Shown piece by piece: positions 1-9,734 of a stretch of DNA of 64,000 nt. Positions within the stretch are counted from its first letter, which is position 1, and every line of letters starts with the position of its first letter. A program made the translations under genes and the position numbers. Origin of the DNA: Aculops lycopersici (lineage: Eukaryota > Arthropoda > Arachnida > Trombidiformes > Eriophyidae); NCBI GenBank assembly GCA_015350385.1, contig WNKI01000004.1:1719852-1783851 (forward strand), given 5' to 3'. The notes beneath the pieces were generated by a model. That model saw only the letters and a list, made by a program, of their open reading frames with translations. It was not told the DNA's origin and did not search any database.

Positions 1-48
1 AGAGAGAGAGAGAGAAGAGCANANGAGAGAGAGAGAGAGAGAGAGCAA
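1..48. repeat. GA dinucleotide microsatellite
   Basis: Nearly pure (GA)n at the window edge, with two ambiguous bases (N) at positions 22 and 24. These are probably unresolved sequencing calls inside the repeat. Confidence 0.9.
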
Positions 49-1255
49 CTTCAGTTCAGTTGAAATTGTAACTGATAAAGTTGGAGATTTGCTTGCTAGG
101 CAAAAGCAAGCAAATTCAAGTTGCCAAGCTAGTTAGCTATCTCGACTATGTTTAGATCAAATCGGACGCGTGATAAACTTGAAAGATTAATGGTTGATTG
201 CAACAACTTTCAACTCAACTCAACTCCCTCTCTCTGTCTCTCTCCCACTGGTTTGACTTTATTCATTCATTCATCAATTTATCAGCCAATCAAACGCTTA
301 GTTATTTAGTCATCATCAAGACCCCATATGTATCAATCGCAGTTATCTTACACACTTAAGTTTATTAGCCTGTTGCCTAAAATTTTGCAGAAGAAATCCA
401 CCAACTTTTCATATTACTAGTTCTCCAGTTAGTAAGCGAGAGACAAGTCGCGAGGCAATGGGTGAGCTCTGCGATTAATTACAAGTACTTTAATAATTAG
501 ACATAGACTCTTGTTTGCTAAAACTCTTTTTTCAATGAGACAATCGCTAATTCGAAATGGGGATTCCATCTGCTGCCATTGCCTCGTGATAAGTTAATTG
601 ATCTTTTCTCCTTTATAATAATCTATTATTGATTATGACCATCAAGAGTATTTGGTAATTGATTCGTGTCTTTGCTCGCATTGTCTAGACGCCAATCTTT
701 TGTATTCTAGCGACCTAGCGACATTTATACGCAATTTTATTCAGTTGCTGCATGCTCATTGGATATTGGAGATATGTTTATGCCGAATGTATCTATTTCA
801 TAGTGTAAGATCTGAAAGTTAAACATTTCATTTAAAATCTTTGATTTGAAATCTCACCTTTCATAATTGAATTCAGGCAATTCCAATGATCCATTTGTTT
901 AATTTGCTTGATTGTTTTGCGGAAAGCTAAAAGTTGCATTCTTAAATAAACTGTGCTCGTCCACCTTTGTGACCTTGTTTTCTTCAAAAGTCATGATCTA
1001 AAATTAATATTTGTAATTATTGTTGCTGCACTAAAGTACGCTTTGTTCTACTCTACTTCTGCTATGACTAAAATATAATGAAGGGTTGAGTTTCTCAAAT
1101 GATTCGTTCGTCTGTTTCTTGTTATCTGATTCTTAGTAGTGGAGATGATGATGTTGATGGTGACAACAATTATGATAATAATTCAAGGCTCAAGGATGAT
1201 ATGAAAGCGCAGTAGTTGGTTCAAAATATTTTGGAGGATATTGGCGTCAGTGGGT
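49..1255. other. AT-rich intergenic stretch, no gene seen
   Basis: No open reading frame with recognisable content on either strand. A CT-rich patch lies near 226-248. The part next to 1256 should include the 3' UTR of the minus-strand mannosidase gene. Confidence 0.5.
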
Positions 1256-2827
1256 TTAGTTGATTGGACGCCTCTTATCAATGGGAAATGGATGCGCCTC
1301 TGTATTGAAGACCCAATCGTCAAAGCTGATTATGTTGTCCTCTGAAAAGATCAAGTACAAATATTTGAGCACTTCTGCCAGGAAGAAACTCTGCTGCACA
1401 TCATCCTTGATAACTGGCTGATAAACATTACGCAAACCAGAATAACCAGCCTTAGATTTACAATACTTCTCTAAACTTTCAACAAAATCCCAGGCCCAAG
1501 CTCGGTACTTGGGGTCGTGTGTGTAGCGCCACATGTACAGATAAGTCTCTAGGATTTCAGGTCTAAGAATGTAGTACTTTTCGGTGGGACCATAAGCCAT
1601 GGCTTCAGCTTGGTTACTGAATACAAAAGTTTCAGGTCCAAGGTGTGATCTGGTTCTGATGCATGATTCGTGGCAGGTATTTGCGATCCCAGCAGCCAAT
1701 GTCATGTGATGGCTCTTAATCGGCTCATTGCTCTTGTTTGCACCTAAGGCCAGCATACCACCCGAGAAACAAGCGAGTGAGTCCATCTTGTTATTGATAG
1801 AAGTATCCTTGAGTTCGGCGAAGTAGATTAATCTTGATTGAGTTGATGTAAACATCAATTTTGATTCGAATGCTCGCATAGCATCCATATACATTTGATA
1901 AGCTTCAACATCCTTGCCATTCGATTGTACGTAAGCCTTGATTAAGTATTCATAGAAACTATCGCCTAAAGCTCCCATCGAAACATGAGTCGGTCTCGTG
2001 AGCCACTGGCCAGTGTCAGTATTGATGTAATTGTTATATAATCCATCCCACCTTGGCACCGCCTTCTTGATAGCCTCACGAATCTTGAATGCCTTCTCCT
2101 TGTATTTAGGATCACCGGTTAATTGAGAAAGGTATATAAATTCAAGGTGTATTGAGCCAAATTCAGAGAGAATGGCAGCACCATAAGCCCAATCATGATT
2201 TCTGGCGTAACCCGTGCGAAGGTTCACATTTGAGTAAGGAATTCCGCTTGGTGTTTCGAAGGCTGGCAGTAGTTTGTCGGCAATTTGAACAGCTTTATCG
2301 AGGAACATTTGATCCCTGGTGAGAGCGTGAATTGATAGAAGGCCACCCACATATCTAATGTTGGTTTCGAAAACAGATAGATCGGAGTCGAACTTGCTGA
2401 AATCTAAATTTTGCTCGATCCACTGACGTGCAGCCAAATATTCATCATGCAAGCCCATAATCCATAAGGTATCGATTCCATCTACAATCGAGGCTCCCAT
2501 CTTCTCGCCACCAAAGATACTTTCCGTGTGTGGAAGCTTTGATTCTGGCTTCACCTCATTGTAACCCCAAGCATAAGTTGCATAACCATGCCAGGCATGT
2601 TTCATCATATCACGAACAAAGTTACGTCTAAACTCCGCCTGCTCAATATACTGAGTGCTCTCCTCTTTGAGACTTCTACTGCTTGAGGACGAATTGAATG
2701 ATGGGAAGAATAACATGTTCTTTGCTGGCCTCTTGATATCAACGATAGGTTTGTTGGTCATGCCAGTTGTGGTGCTACTACTATCACCAATCACGGATAG
2801 GATAATAAGCAGAATTACTTGAATCAT
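1256..2827 (-). CDS. Class I alpha-1,2-mannosidase (GH47), Golgi mannosidase I type
   Basis: Single-exon protein of 523 aa. GH47 enzymes trim alpha-1,2-linked mannose from N-glycans in the ER/Golgi before complex glycans are built. Residues 1-14 are hydrophobic and fit a signal anchor, followed by a Ser/Thr-rich stem. The GH47 domain fills about residues 64-515. Visible signatures are HAWHGYATYAWG (77-88), FETNIR with acidic E154, GDSFYEYL with D289, the C353/C385 pair expected to form the conserved disulfide, LRPEILET with E424, and FNTEAHP near the end, whose Thr509 corresponds to the calcium ligand. All catalytic residues known for the family appear present, so it should be active. The KHAW-YAWG start and short stem look more like Golgi MAN1A/MAN1C than the ER enzyme MAN1B1. 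The start is an ATG directly before the hydrophobic segment. Confidence 0.92.
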   Translation of the reverse strand: MIQVILLIILSVIGDSSSTTTGMTNKPIVDIKRPAKNMLFFPSFNSSSSSRSLKEESTQYIEQAEFRRNFVRDMMKHAWHGYATYAWGYNEVKPESKLPHTESIFGGEKMGASIVDGIDTLWIMGLHDEYLAARQWIEQNLDFSKFDSDLSVFETNIRYVGGLLSIHALTRDQMFLDKAVQIADKLLPAFETPSGIPYSNVNLRTGYARNHDWAYGAAILSEFGSIHLEFIYLSQLTGDPKYKEKAFKIREAIKKAVPRWDGLYNNYINTDTGQWLTRPTHVSMGALGDSFYEYLIKAYVQSNGKDVEAYQMYMDAMRAFESKLMFTSTQSRLIYFAELKDTSINNKMDSLACFSGGMLALGANKSNEPIKSHHMTLAAGIANTCHESCIRTRSHLGPETFVFSNQAEAMAYGPTEKYYILRPEILETYLYMWRYTHDPKYRAWAWDFVESLEKYCKSKAGYSGLRNVYQPVIKDDVQQSFFLAEVLKYLYLIFSEDNIISFDDWVFNTEAHPFPIDKRRPIN

Positions 2828-3113
2828 ATTGATAAAATAATAGTTTTATTCCAAAATGACAACAAAACAGTCGATGAATTTTGATTTGTGCGAATCGATG
2901 GAATGGGCATCGAGGCACTGATTTTGTATTAGTGCGGGAGTCTATGGGATTTCGTGAAAAAATATTAACAGAGGAGAAAAAGTCGCAAAAATTGGGACAA
3001 TTTCCCTACTGTGTGAGTAAACTTCGCATCCCAGCCCCCAAATTTTCCCCCTCTTTCGGCCGAGCAGTTGCGACTGTACATTGTATTGTACATTTTATCA
3101 CAGCCAAGATTTT

Positions 3114-3131
3114 CTCTCTCTCTCTCTCTCA
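3114..3131. repeat. CT dinucleotide tract
   Basis: Run of TC repeats in the 440-bp gap between the mannosidase and the next minus-strand gene. The gap holds no other recognisable feature. Confidence 0.7.
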
Positions 3132-3267
3132 TGCGCAAAATTTGAGAGCGAGCAAGTAAGCGAGAGAAGAGTCTGCGTTTCTGCTTGAGTCAAGGCGCTT
3201 TGTGTAAGTGGCGCCAAAGGTTGCAGTATTCCGCAACACAAGCTCAACCTCCTGAGGAAGGGTTTAT

Positions 3268-4281
3268 CTAATCTTCTAGATAATAACGAGCCGGTGATCC
3301 AAGTTTGAATTGAGCAACGTCTAGGTGCGCAAATTGCATCCGTTGCCTATGCTTCTTATAAGTTTCACTAGATAGAATAGTCTTATAAATCCTTCTCGCT
3401 GTTTCCCTCACTAATTTGTCTTCATTGTAAAAGGCGGTGAGACGTCGATGATTGAGCTCGCTAACTATTTTAGCCTCAAGTTCACTGTACCTTTTGAGTG
3501 TCTTCGCAAGTGGTCTAACTAAAAGACAGCGTTTCATGATGAGATTCCTAGTGGTTAGATTTAATTTAGGTTTTAGCCTCATTAATTTGAGTTGTTCACG
3601 ATTCTCATTGTGCAGAGCAAAACAATCTAAACCCATCCAAATATCAACTAGTCGAGTGAAGGACTCAATACGTGTTTTGCCACGAGCTTTGTACTTTACT
3701 TCCCTAGGGTAGTAATCTAAAGCAGCACTGCAAAGGTTCCTCATTGACTGCATCATATAGATATGAACCCCGGCACAATCGGTGGCCCTAGTTTCACGCA
3801 AATCAATGCCCAGGTGTCTCCATAAGCAATCCGCTTCGTTTAAACCGTCGGTAGTGAAAAATTCTAGCCTGGAATCAACAAGTTTCATCTTGAGAAATGT
3901 AACCAATAATTTGTCGTCTGGATCAATAACATAGAATTTGTCGCTAGTTGTCAAAACAATAGCCACCGGTTTAGTGTACCTATCAACCATAGTTTGTGTT
4001 GCAGATTTGGTTCCCATAACCACCAAACCAATCACCTTTTCCTGTCGCAAATGATCATGAACCTCCTTGAATTGATTTGAATTTTTCAATACCACAATCT
4101 CAACTTCATTTGCATTTGGGACTGCTCTCAGGAGATCGGTATCTTCTAATAGCCAGGTTTCAGTATCTGCCTGAGTTTTTTCATGGATTTCGTCTACTGG
4201 AATAAAGGTTGGCAGAATGGTTGAGTGGTTCACATAATTTGTTGCAGATACAATATTATCAGGGAGATATAAACGGAACAT
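3268..4281 (-). CDS. EXD1/RNase D-like 3'-5' exonuclease-fold protein, catalytically degenerate
   Basis: Intronless protein of 337 aa. Residues about 62-180 follow the RNase D (DEDD) fold. A first strand sits near IGLVVMGTK (84-92), and the second-motif region has the pattern NEADCLWRHLGIDLR, then ATDCAGVHIYM (about 148-176), which matches the helix and 'DT' strand of family members. In active enzymes the first strand carries D-x-E; here it reads VVMGTK, so the metal-binding acidic residues are absent. This resembles EXD1, whose exonuclease domain is inactive and acts as an RNA adaptor in piRNA biogenesis, and more distantly Egalitarian. The basic C-terminal half (about 190-337) has no motif I recognise. 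The fold assignment is from pattern only; the EXD1 role is inference. Confidence 0.55.
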   Translation of the reverse strand: MFRLYLPDNIVSATNYVNHSTILPTFIPVDEIHEKTQADTETWLLEDTDLLRAVPNANEVEIVVLKNSNQFKEVHDHLRQEKVIGLVVMGTKSATQTMVDRYTKPVAIVLTTSDKFYVIDPDDKLLVTFLKMKLVDSRLEFFTTDGLNEADCLWRHLGIDLRETRATDCAGVHIYMMQSMRNLCSAALDYYPREVKYKARGKTRIESFTRLVDIWMGLDCFALHNENREQLKLMRLKPKLNLTTRNLIMKRCLLVRPLAKTLKRYSELEAKIVSELNHRRLTAFYNEDKLVRETARRIYKTILSSETYKKHRQRMQFAHLDVAQFKLGSPARYYLED

Positions 4282-5090
4282 GTCTTGTTATTATGTAGTA
4301 AATTTGAGTTGATGCTTATGAGTATCTCTTTGTCTTGGTTTTGTGGCGCCTTGTTGTTATGCTTCTTGTTTTTGAGATCTTGAAATAGCGTGCAAAATAC
4401 TATTAGGTTATAGTTTATAATGAATTGAGATTCTACAACATGGTCAGTTTGGAATATTTTACGCTATTTAAGGAAATAATGAAGGGCAACAAGTGGTTGC
4501 ATCTTCTTGTCACTTGGACATCGAGAGGTTTAAGAATAACTTTCACACGGTTGCGCCAGTTGTTTATGACATGCACAAAATGTTGTAAGGGACGGTGTCA
4601 CTGCTCAACACGTTGGCGCTAGATAACAATAGACTTGATGCACCTCAAATAGCACAACAGGTTGTTTGATCATCCTGTAGTTGAAGGGCCCTGAGCGGGG
4701 GAGAAGGCGAGAGGTGTTGCAAATACGAGTGTCATTTTATTGCATTGGATGCAATACGAAAAAATGCCTTAGGCTTTCGCGACTAGGGAACGCTCGTCAG
4801 CCACAACACTCCGCTACACGAGTACAACTTCGACACAGTCTATTTCGATGAAGATTCTATTAATATATCATGAAAGTTATAATCGGGTGCCATGATGAAA
4901 CTCTTCGATTCTATCTATTGTTAACCATACATCTCTCTCGTTGTACTGTTGACAAATGAAGTTGCATTAATGTATGATGTTAAAGACTTCCTTGATAAAT
5001 GGGGTTGCTGAAATTCAGCGATGTTTCGTTGAATTGCTACCTCCTAACAGGTCAGCTCATCTCCACCTACATTCAGCTGAAGCTTAAAGC
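4282..5090. other. Intergenic, no gene seen
   Basis: About 800 bp between two minus-strand genes. Only short open frames without family signatures. Nothing RNA-like recognised. Confidence 0.5.
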
Positions 5091-6098
5091 TTAAATAATT
5101 CTTGCTGCTCCCCCCTTGATGTTCTGTATCGCTTTGTCATAGCCAAGAGCATAAACTGAATCTATCAGAGCTTTACGCGATATGAAGGGTTTGATGAAAG
5201 ACTGAAGATAAGCTTGTAGTTTTGGAAGTAGGATCCTCGAGTGGTTGGCTCGCATTGTCATGACAGTTTCTTTAGCAACAAAACTACTGTTCATCAAATT
5301 GCTCGAGTTGACATTAAATTCAGTGAATAGATTTGAAGCAAAAAATAGGGGGCATACGACGGTCGTGTGAATCTTATCGCCTAGACCCAGATAATCGAGT
5401 TCGACGCTTAGCGACTCTTCAAAGCCAACGACGGCAAATTTGGAGGCACAGTAGTCAACTTGTTTGATCATACCGTTGATACCGCCCATCGAAGCAATCT
5501 CTACGATATGTCCACATTCGTGTTCAACCATTTTTGGCAAAAAGGCTCTCACTGTCCAGAAGTGAGCTAGAACATTGATCTTGAATATCCGCTCAATTTG
5601 GTCGTCTTTTAGTTCCGTTAGCAGGAGTCCATGATAAATACCAGCATTATTAACCAAAACAGATACATATCTATCACCCTCCTGCCCTGGAGCTGCTCTG
5701 TTCTTGTCATTGAGATCCCTATAAACTAGTTCGGCGAATTCTTTAACCTTGTATCGATCACTAACGTCGACGATGTAAGTCGAGCACGTCCGCCTACCTG
5801 TTAGATTTTTGGCGTCCTCTTTCAATTTCCCATACTCTTCCTCAACAATAGCCTTTGTTCCCTCTAGTCCCTTTTGGTTAATATCCCATAACACTAGCGA
5901 GCTACCCAATTTAGCATACTCCCTCGCAATCTCCCTTCCCAAACCAGAGCCTGCGCCAGTGATTAACACTACATCCTTGCCAACATCCTTTGCCACCAAA
6001 CACCTCGGTGTTAAACACTCGAGTAGACCCATAAAGTTGTGCCAAATAAATATTGGCAAATATTTGAGAATTCTGAGAAACTTGAAAATAAAATCCAT
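5091..6098 (-). CDS. Short-chain dehydrogenase/reductase, SDR16C (17-beta-HSD11/13, retinol dehydrogenase) type
   Basis: Intronless protein of 335 aa. Residues 1-30 form a hydrophobic membrane or lipid-droplet anchor (FIFKFLRILKYLPIFIWHNF), typical of SDR16C members such as HSD17B11/13 and RDHE2. The Rossmann core begins at 40: cofactor motif TGAGSGLG (47-54), D72 at the end of strand 2 (favours NAD over NADP), NNAG (150-153), Ser203, and the catalytic YCASK with Tyr216 and Lys220. These enzymes oxidise retinol, steroids or fatty-alcohol-like substrates; the actual substrate cannot be read from sequence. The protein ends a little after the substrate-binding region, in line with family length. 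The start ATG immediately precedes the anchor. Confidence 0.88.
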   Translation of the reverse strand: MDFIFKFLRILKYLPIFIWHNFMGLLECLTPRCLVAKDVGKDVVLITGAGSGLGREIAREYAKLGSSLVLWDINQKGLEGTKAIVEEEYGKLKEDAKNLTGRRTCSTYIVDVSDRYKVKEFAELVYRDLNDKNRAAPGQEGDRYVSVLVNNAGIYHGLLLTELKDDQIERIFKINVLAHFWTVRAFLPKMVEHECGHIVEIASMGGINGMIKQVDYCASKFAVVGFEESLSVELDYLGLGDKIHTTVVCPLFFASNLFTEFNVNSSNLMNSSFVAKETVMTMRANHSRILLPKLQAYLQSFIKPFISRKALIDSVYALGYDKAIQNIKGGAARII

Positions 6099-7105
6099 TG
6101 TTTCAGCTTGCTAAATCTCTTGCTAGTTTGATGGCAATGACTTGTTTAGTTTGATGGTGGCGCAATGTATGCACAATGATATAATTATAAAGTGATTGTT
6201 GTGAGAACTCGAGACTTCAATAAGCCATGACTGAAACGATAACGTCGAATACTCCAATCACCTCGACGAGATAATCTATAGATCCTTAGCGTTCGAAAGC
6301 GTTTCAATCTCTTCAACTTGATGCTTATATACCAGCTGAAACTCTGCAATGTTAAATCTACGGGTGGAATTTTCTGTATTTCTTTCAACAATTTTGCCAA
6401 GTTCGAGTGAATATAACAAGTAGTGAAACACGACAGTTTCAAAGACGACGAAGAAGAAGCGGCTGTAAACAAAGATGATTTTAATGGCTTTCCTCATGCC
6501 CCTTCTGGTTCCCATTTATCCACTCAGATCAATGGGGTGGGAAGATAAGGAATGGGACAGGAAGTGGAAAAGCTTAGCGGCTAGGCAGTATAAAGTCTTG
6601 AAAATATGCGTCGCCTCCTGACGGAAGGTATGCATCCATTCTAGTCAAAGTAGTTATAGCTATATACTGCCATGAAGTTTTCTCTGGCTTGTTCATAGAA
6701 TAAACAAATAGGCGCCAAGTATAAGCTCGCTGAGAAACTGTCACCCCCGGAATAAATAGAACCAACAGGTGAGTGCAACCTGTTGCAGACGCATGTGTCA
6801 GTGCATCGCTTTAGCGCAGATAATCGAATCAAAAAGTCAGTCAAGGTGATCACGAATGATTACGACCGCGTCAGCAAGCTAACTAACTAACTTGCTTTCT
6901 AAAGGCTCTGAATCGTAATGCGAAAATTCGAAGGGAGTTCTTGTTAATATAAACAAACAGACAAACAACGTCAATCAAAATGCTGCTACGACCACAACTA
7001 CTAATGCTTTTACTGACTTTCGTTCGATGTGTTCGTGAAAGGCGATTGTTCAACAAGAGGAGAAGCTTGAGAGCCGGTGTTTCGTTCGCACTACATGAAC
7101 TTCTG
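6099..7105. other. Intergenic, no gene seen
   Basis: About 1 kb lying downstream of the PAN2-like gene and upstream of the SDR gene. I looked here for the missing C-terminal half of PAN2 on the minus strand and found only short frames without ubiquitin-hydrolase-like or DEDD exonuclease motifs. Confidence 0.5.
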
Positions 7106-8560
7106 CTACTCGGCTATTTGATCCTTCTTATTGAGCACTGGCTGCTGTTGTTGGTTTGTTTGTTCATCCTCGTTCTTAAATTGGATGAGATCTACATCAG
7201 TCTTGTCAAGTGTAGTCTCACCTTCTAGTTCGTCGTCATCGAATCTAGTTGCGCCCACTACACCAACCCGACCCTTAATGTGCGATATATGTCCGAGTAA
7301 CTTGTAGGGATTCGGCGCGTAGCCAACATCGCTGCGATTTGTCATGGATTCTAGGATTTTCGGATCAATCTTTGGGGTGCGATAGAATCTATTGCTCTCT
7401 TGAAATTTTAGATCGTCAGCCAGAGACTTTTCGAACGGATTAAGAGGATAATTTTGAACAGCCAACGAAAGGGGTGTTACAAAATCGTTGGGATCAATGG
7501 GTGGTGTTGGTTCAAGTTGATCGGGAAACTCTGTTGGTGCGCTATACTGGTTGAAGTTTGCATTGGCATTCGTGCCGAATAGGTGAATCATTCCCATGTC
7601 ATCTCCGAAAGCCAAAGCTTGACCGCTCGACGAAACGTTGAGACTTGTTAACGAAGCTTCAGGTTGAACTTGAACTTGGTGCGTAAAAGCTGTACAATTC
7701 TCCGCAGCACTAGCCGCAACATCTAATATCTGGAACTGTCCCATGACGGAAGCTAAGCAAAATTTTGAGGTAAAAGCTGGAATAAATCGTGTCAGTGTTG
7801 GTGGAAAGATTGAGTGTATCGGAGTTACCAGGCGGTAAGTTCTAAGATCATAGACCATGATAAATCTATCAGGTGTTGACCTGGAGGACGGATAACCGCA
7901 AGTTATGAGATAGTTTCCATGGACATCAAAGTCTGCGATTTGTCCAGTGTGTGTTTGTACAGTGTGAGATACTGCGAGATTGTTTGTGTTCCTAAGTGTA
8001 ATCCGCCCTTGTAGATCAGCCGTGCAAACAAATTTTGGATGCTGACGGATCAGTCCGCAGCCAACCTCTTTGGAATCCAGCTCAGTTGTTCTAACTTGTC
8101 TTTGGCGTTCGAGGTCGAATTCAATCAAATTTTGTGATAATCCCCCAACCAAAATCAGTTGCGAGGGTAACTTTGACATGCATAGCATATCTTTGAAGGT
8201 TGATGAGTTATATGAAAACTTGGGTATACCACGGCGATTTCGAAGTTTGAGCTCATCTTTGAGCAGACTCAGAACGCCAAAATCACCGGTTAATATTTGT
8301 AGCACGGGATCATCGGCACCGATTGCAAAGGATGTGTATTTGGTTAATTGCTTACTATAATAAGATGTCACATGGCCACATACATTGCCCGACCAAATAA
8401 GTTCTTCTTGTTCATCAAACTTGAGCGTTTGAACAGGGACCACTGGAGGAGAGGGAGTCACCAATCTGGATCCATGATCGGTCACCGCGTATGAGAGAAA
8501 GGAATAGTGTTCCACAAATGATGGTGGCGGCGGTACATTTTGTAGGTGAGGATGATACAT
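7106..8560 (-). CDS. PAN2: PAN2 N-terminal half (WD40 propeller and linker only)
   Basis: PAN2 is the catalytic subunit of the PAN2-PAN3 deadenylase, which trims mRNA poly(A) tails in the cytoplasm; it is normally about 1200 aa (WD40, linker, UCH-like domain, DEDD exonuclease). This frame encodes 484 aa that follow the WD40 part closely: KFDEQEELIWSGN, GHVTSYYSK, RRGIPKFSY, FDVHGNYLITCGY, MVYDLRTYRLVTPI and SSSGQALAFGDDMG. Next comes the linker signature ILESMTNRSDVGYAPNP, ending at residue 418, after which family members enter the UCH-like domain. Here a short acidic, Gln-rich tail leads to a stop. The UCH and exonuclease domains are missing, and no matching frame lies downstream. A donor-like GAAG/GTGAGA occurs in the tail (plus-strand position about 7220), so a distant exon is not excluded. 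As drawn, it could still bind PAN3 but not degrade RNA. Confidence 0.85.
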   Translation of the reverse strand: MYHPHLQNVPPPPSFVEHYSFLSYAVTDHGSRLVTPSPPVVPVQTLKFDEQEELIWSGNVCGHVTSYYSKQLTKYTSFAIGADDPVLQILTGDFGVLSLLKDELKLRNRRGIPKFSYNSSTFKDMLCMSKLPSQLILVGGLSQNLIEFDLERQRQVRTTELDSKEVGCGLIRQHPKFVCTADLQGRITLRNTNNLAVSHTVQTHTGQIADFDVHGNYLITCGYPSSRSTPDRFIMVYDLRTYRLVTPIHSIFPPTLTRFIPAFTSKFCLASVMGQFQILDVAASAAENCTAFTHQVQVQPEASLTSLNVSSSGQALAFGDDMGMIHLFGTNANANFNQYSAPTEFPDQLEPTPPIDPNDFVTPLSLAVQNYPLNPFEKSLADDLKFQESNRFYRTPKIDPKILESMTNRSDVGYAPNPYKLLGHISHIKGRVGVVGATRFDDDELEGETTLDKTDVDLIQFKNEDEQTNQQQQPVLNKKDQIAE

Positions 8561-8814
8561 TTCATCCAGATGAGTTAGTTGATCGATTAATCAATATAAA
8601 TTTATAAATATAATAAGTTTTCTATTGTTAATACATTACTTATTTGTATCTCCTTTTTTGTTATTCTTCGTGTCGTGATCTTTGCGGATTTCACACGTCT
8701 CGTTCATTTCTGGTCTTGCACGCTTTTGTTCGTTGCGAAATGTGGCGCATGAGTTGTTGAGTGAGAAGCGTTGGTTTCCAATGAAAATTTCCTTGTTGTC
8801 ATTGGATGCGAGTG

Positions 8815-8820
8815 AAAAAA
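8815..8820 (-). terminator. Pol III T-run terminator of tRNA-Pro
   Basis: Six A on the plus strand, so TTTTTT on the transcribed strand, 6 nt beyond the 3' end of the tRNA. Confidence 0.75.
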
Positions 8821-8826
8821 TTGGTA

Positions 8827-8898
8827 GGGCCTAACCGGGATTCGAACCCGGGACCCCTCGCACCCTAAGCGAGGATCATACCACTAGACCATCAGGCC
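8827..8898 (-). tRNA. tRNA-Pro (AGG)
   Basis: Seventy-two-nucleotide tRNA on the minus strand without an intron. The acceptor arms GGCCTGA and TTAGGCC pair (one G-T wobble), with discriminator C and no encoded CCA. The anticodon loop TTAGGGT between CTCGC and GCGAG places anticodon AGG at plus-strand 8864-8866. The A box (TGGTCTAGTGG) and B box (GGTTCGAATCC) internal promoters are intact. It lies between the divergent PAN2-like and RING genes. Confidence 0.96.
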
Positions 8899-9143
8899 AC
8901 CATATTTTTAATCTTCCTGGTATATCAATTAGAAACCGCCCAGCCAGAGCCCATCAGCATCAGAACCAAGATCAAAAACAGTCACAAAATTCCAATTTTG
9001 GTCTCGGCTTTAGTATTTTCTTCCTTCAACGAGATTCACCATATATTCGAAGTTCAAGCCCAGCTCATAATCACCACAAAACTAGGCCGCCAATTGCTTC
9101 TATTAACGAAAGCAAAACTAACCAACCTATCTCAGGAGCCGGT

Positions 9144-9734
9144 ATGTGTATACCAAGGCAGACTGCAAGACGAGGAAGATCAACTGCACCGTCGAGAAAC
9201 AATCAGTCGGATAGAGACAACAGTGACCGAATGGATAGATCGGCAGCCTCTAGTCAGCATCTGTCGGCAACTACCAAACCAGATTTTGAGAAACTCGACA
9301 TAAAAGATATCAAAGACTTGAGTGATGTAAATAACTTGAGTGCGAAACAACTGAAGTTTGTTTTGACCAAGAATTGTGTTGACTATAAGGGCATATTCGA
9401 GAAGGAAGTTCTCAGGGAAAAGGTGATCCAGCTCTGGATAGATCATAATGAAAGAAAAGGGAAGCAACGGACGAAGCGTCTATCTAAGAAGACGGATTCT
9501 GGCCAAGCCGCATCGAATATTCAGCCGGGAAATATAACAACAATTGTCCTGGAAAGTGACGATGACGATATTGAGGATAGCGAATTGTGTAAGATTTGCA
9601 TGGAACGTGAAATCGATTGCGTCCTGCTAGAATGTGGCCACTATCTCACCTGTGTAAGTTGCGGCCGTAAATTGGCCGAATGTCCAATATGTCGACAGAA
9701 TATTGTCCGGTGTGTTAGAACATTCAAAGGCTAG
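9144..9734 (+). CDS. RING-finger E3 ligase, RNF34/RFFL (CARP) type, no FYVE domain
   Basis: Protein of 196 aa. The C-terminal RING (residues 149-184) has all eight zinc ligands: C149, C152, C164, H166, C170, C173, C180, C183. The text IDCVLLECGHYLTCVSCG and ECPICRQNIVR closely matches RNF34/RFFL. A SAP-like helical region at about 63-105 (LSAKQLKFVLTKN, ending LWIDH) also fits that family, in which it recruits substrates; known members act on caspases, p53 and signalling proteins. The N-terminal FYVE-like zinc finger of RNF34/RFFL is not present. The reading frame stays open upstream to at least 8901 without an ATG, with a pyrimidine-rich AG near 8932, so an upstream exon is possible, although I found no FYVE-encoding frame. 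The first in-frame ATG is used here. Confidence 0.78.
   Translation: MCIPRQTARRGRSTAPSRNNQSDRDNSDRMDRSAASSQHLSATTKPDFEKLDIKDIKDLSDVNNLSAKQLKFVLTKNCVDYKGIFEKEVLREKVIQLWIDHNERKGKQRTKRLSKKTDSGQAASNIQPGNITTIVLESDDDDIEDSELCKICMEREIDCVLLECGHYLTCVSCGRKLAECPICRQNIVRCVRTFKG

Noticed and set aside
22..24. Ambiguous bases in the GA repeat
   Set aside because: Best explained as sequencing uncertainty in a microsatellite, not biology.
7106..7225. Ending the PAN2 exon at the donor-like GAAG/GTGAGA
   Set aside because: No downstream exon with UCH or exonuclease content was found in the following kilobase, so the stop at 7106 was kept.
8998..9303. 101-codon frame overlapping the RING gene
   Set aside because: Begins at TTG and is out of frame with the clearly conserved RING frame.
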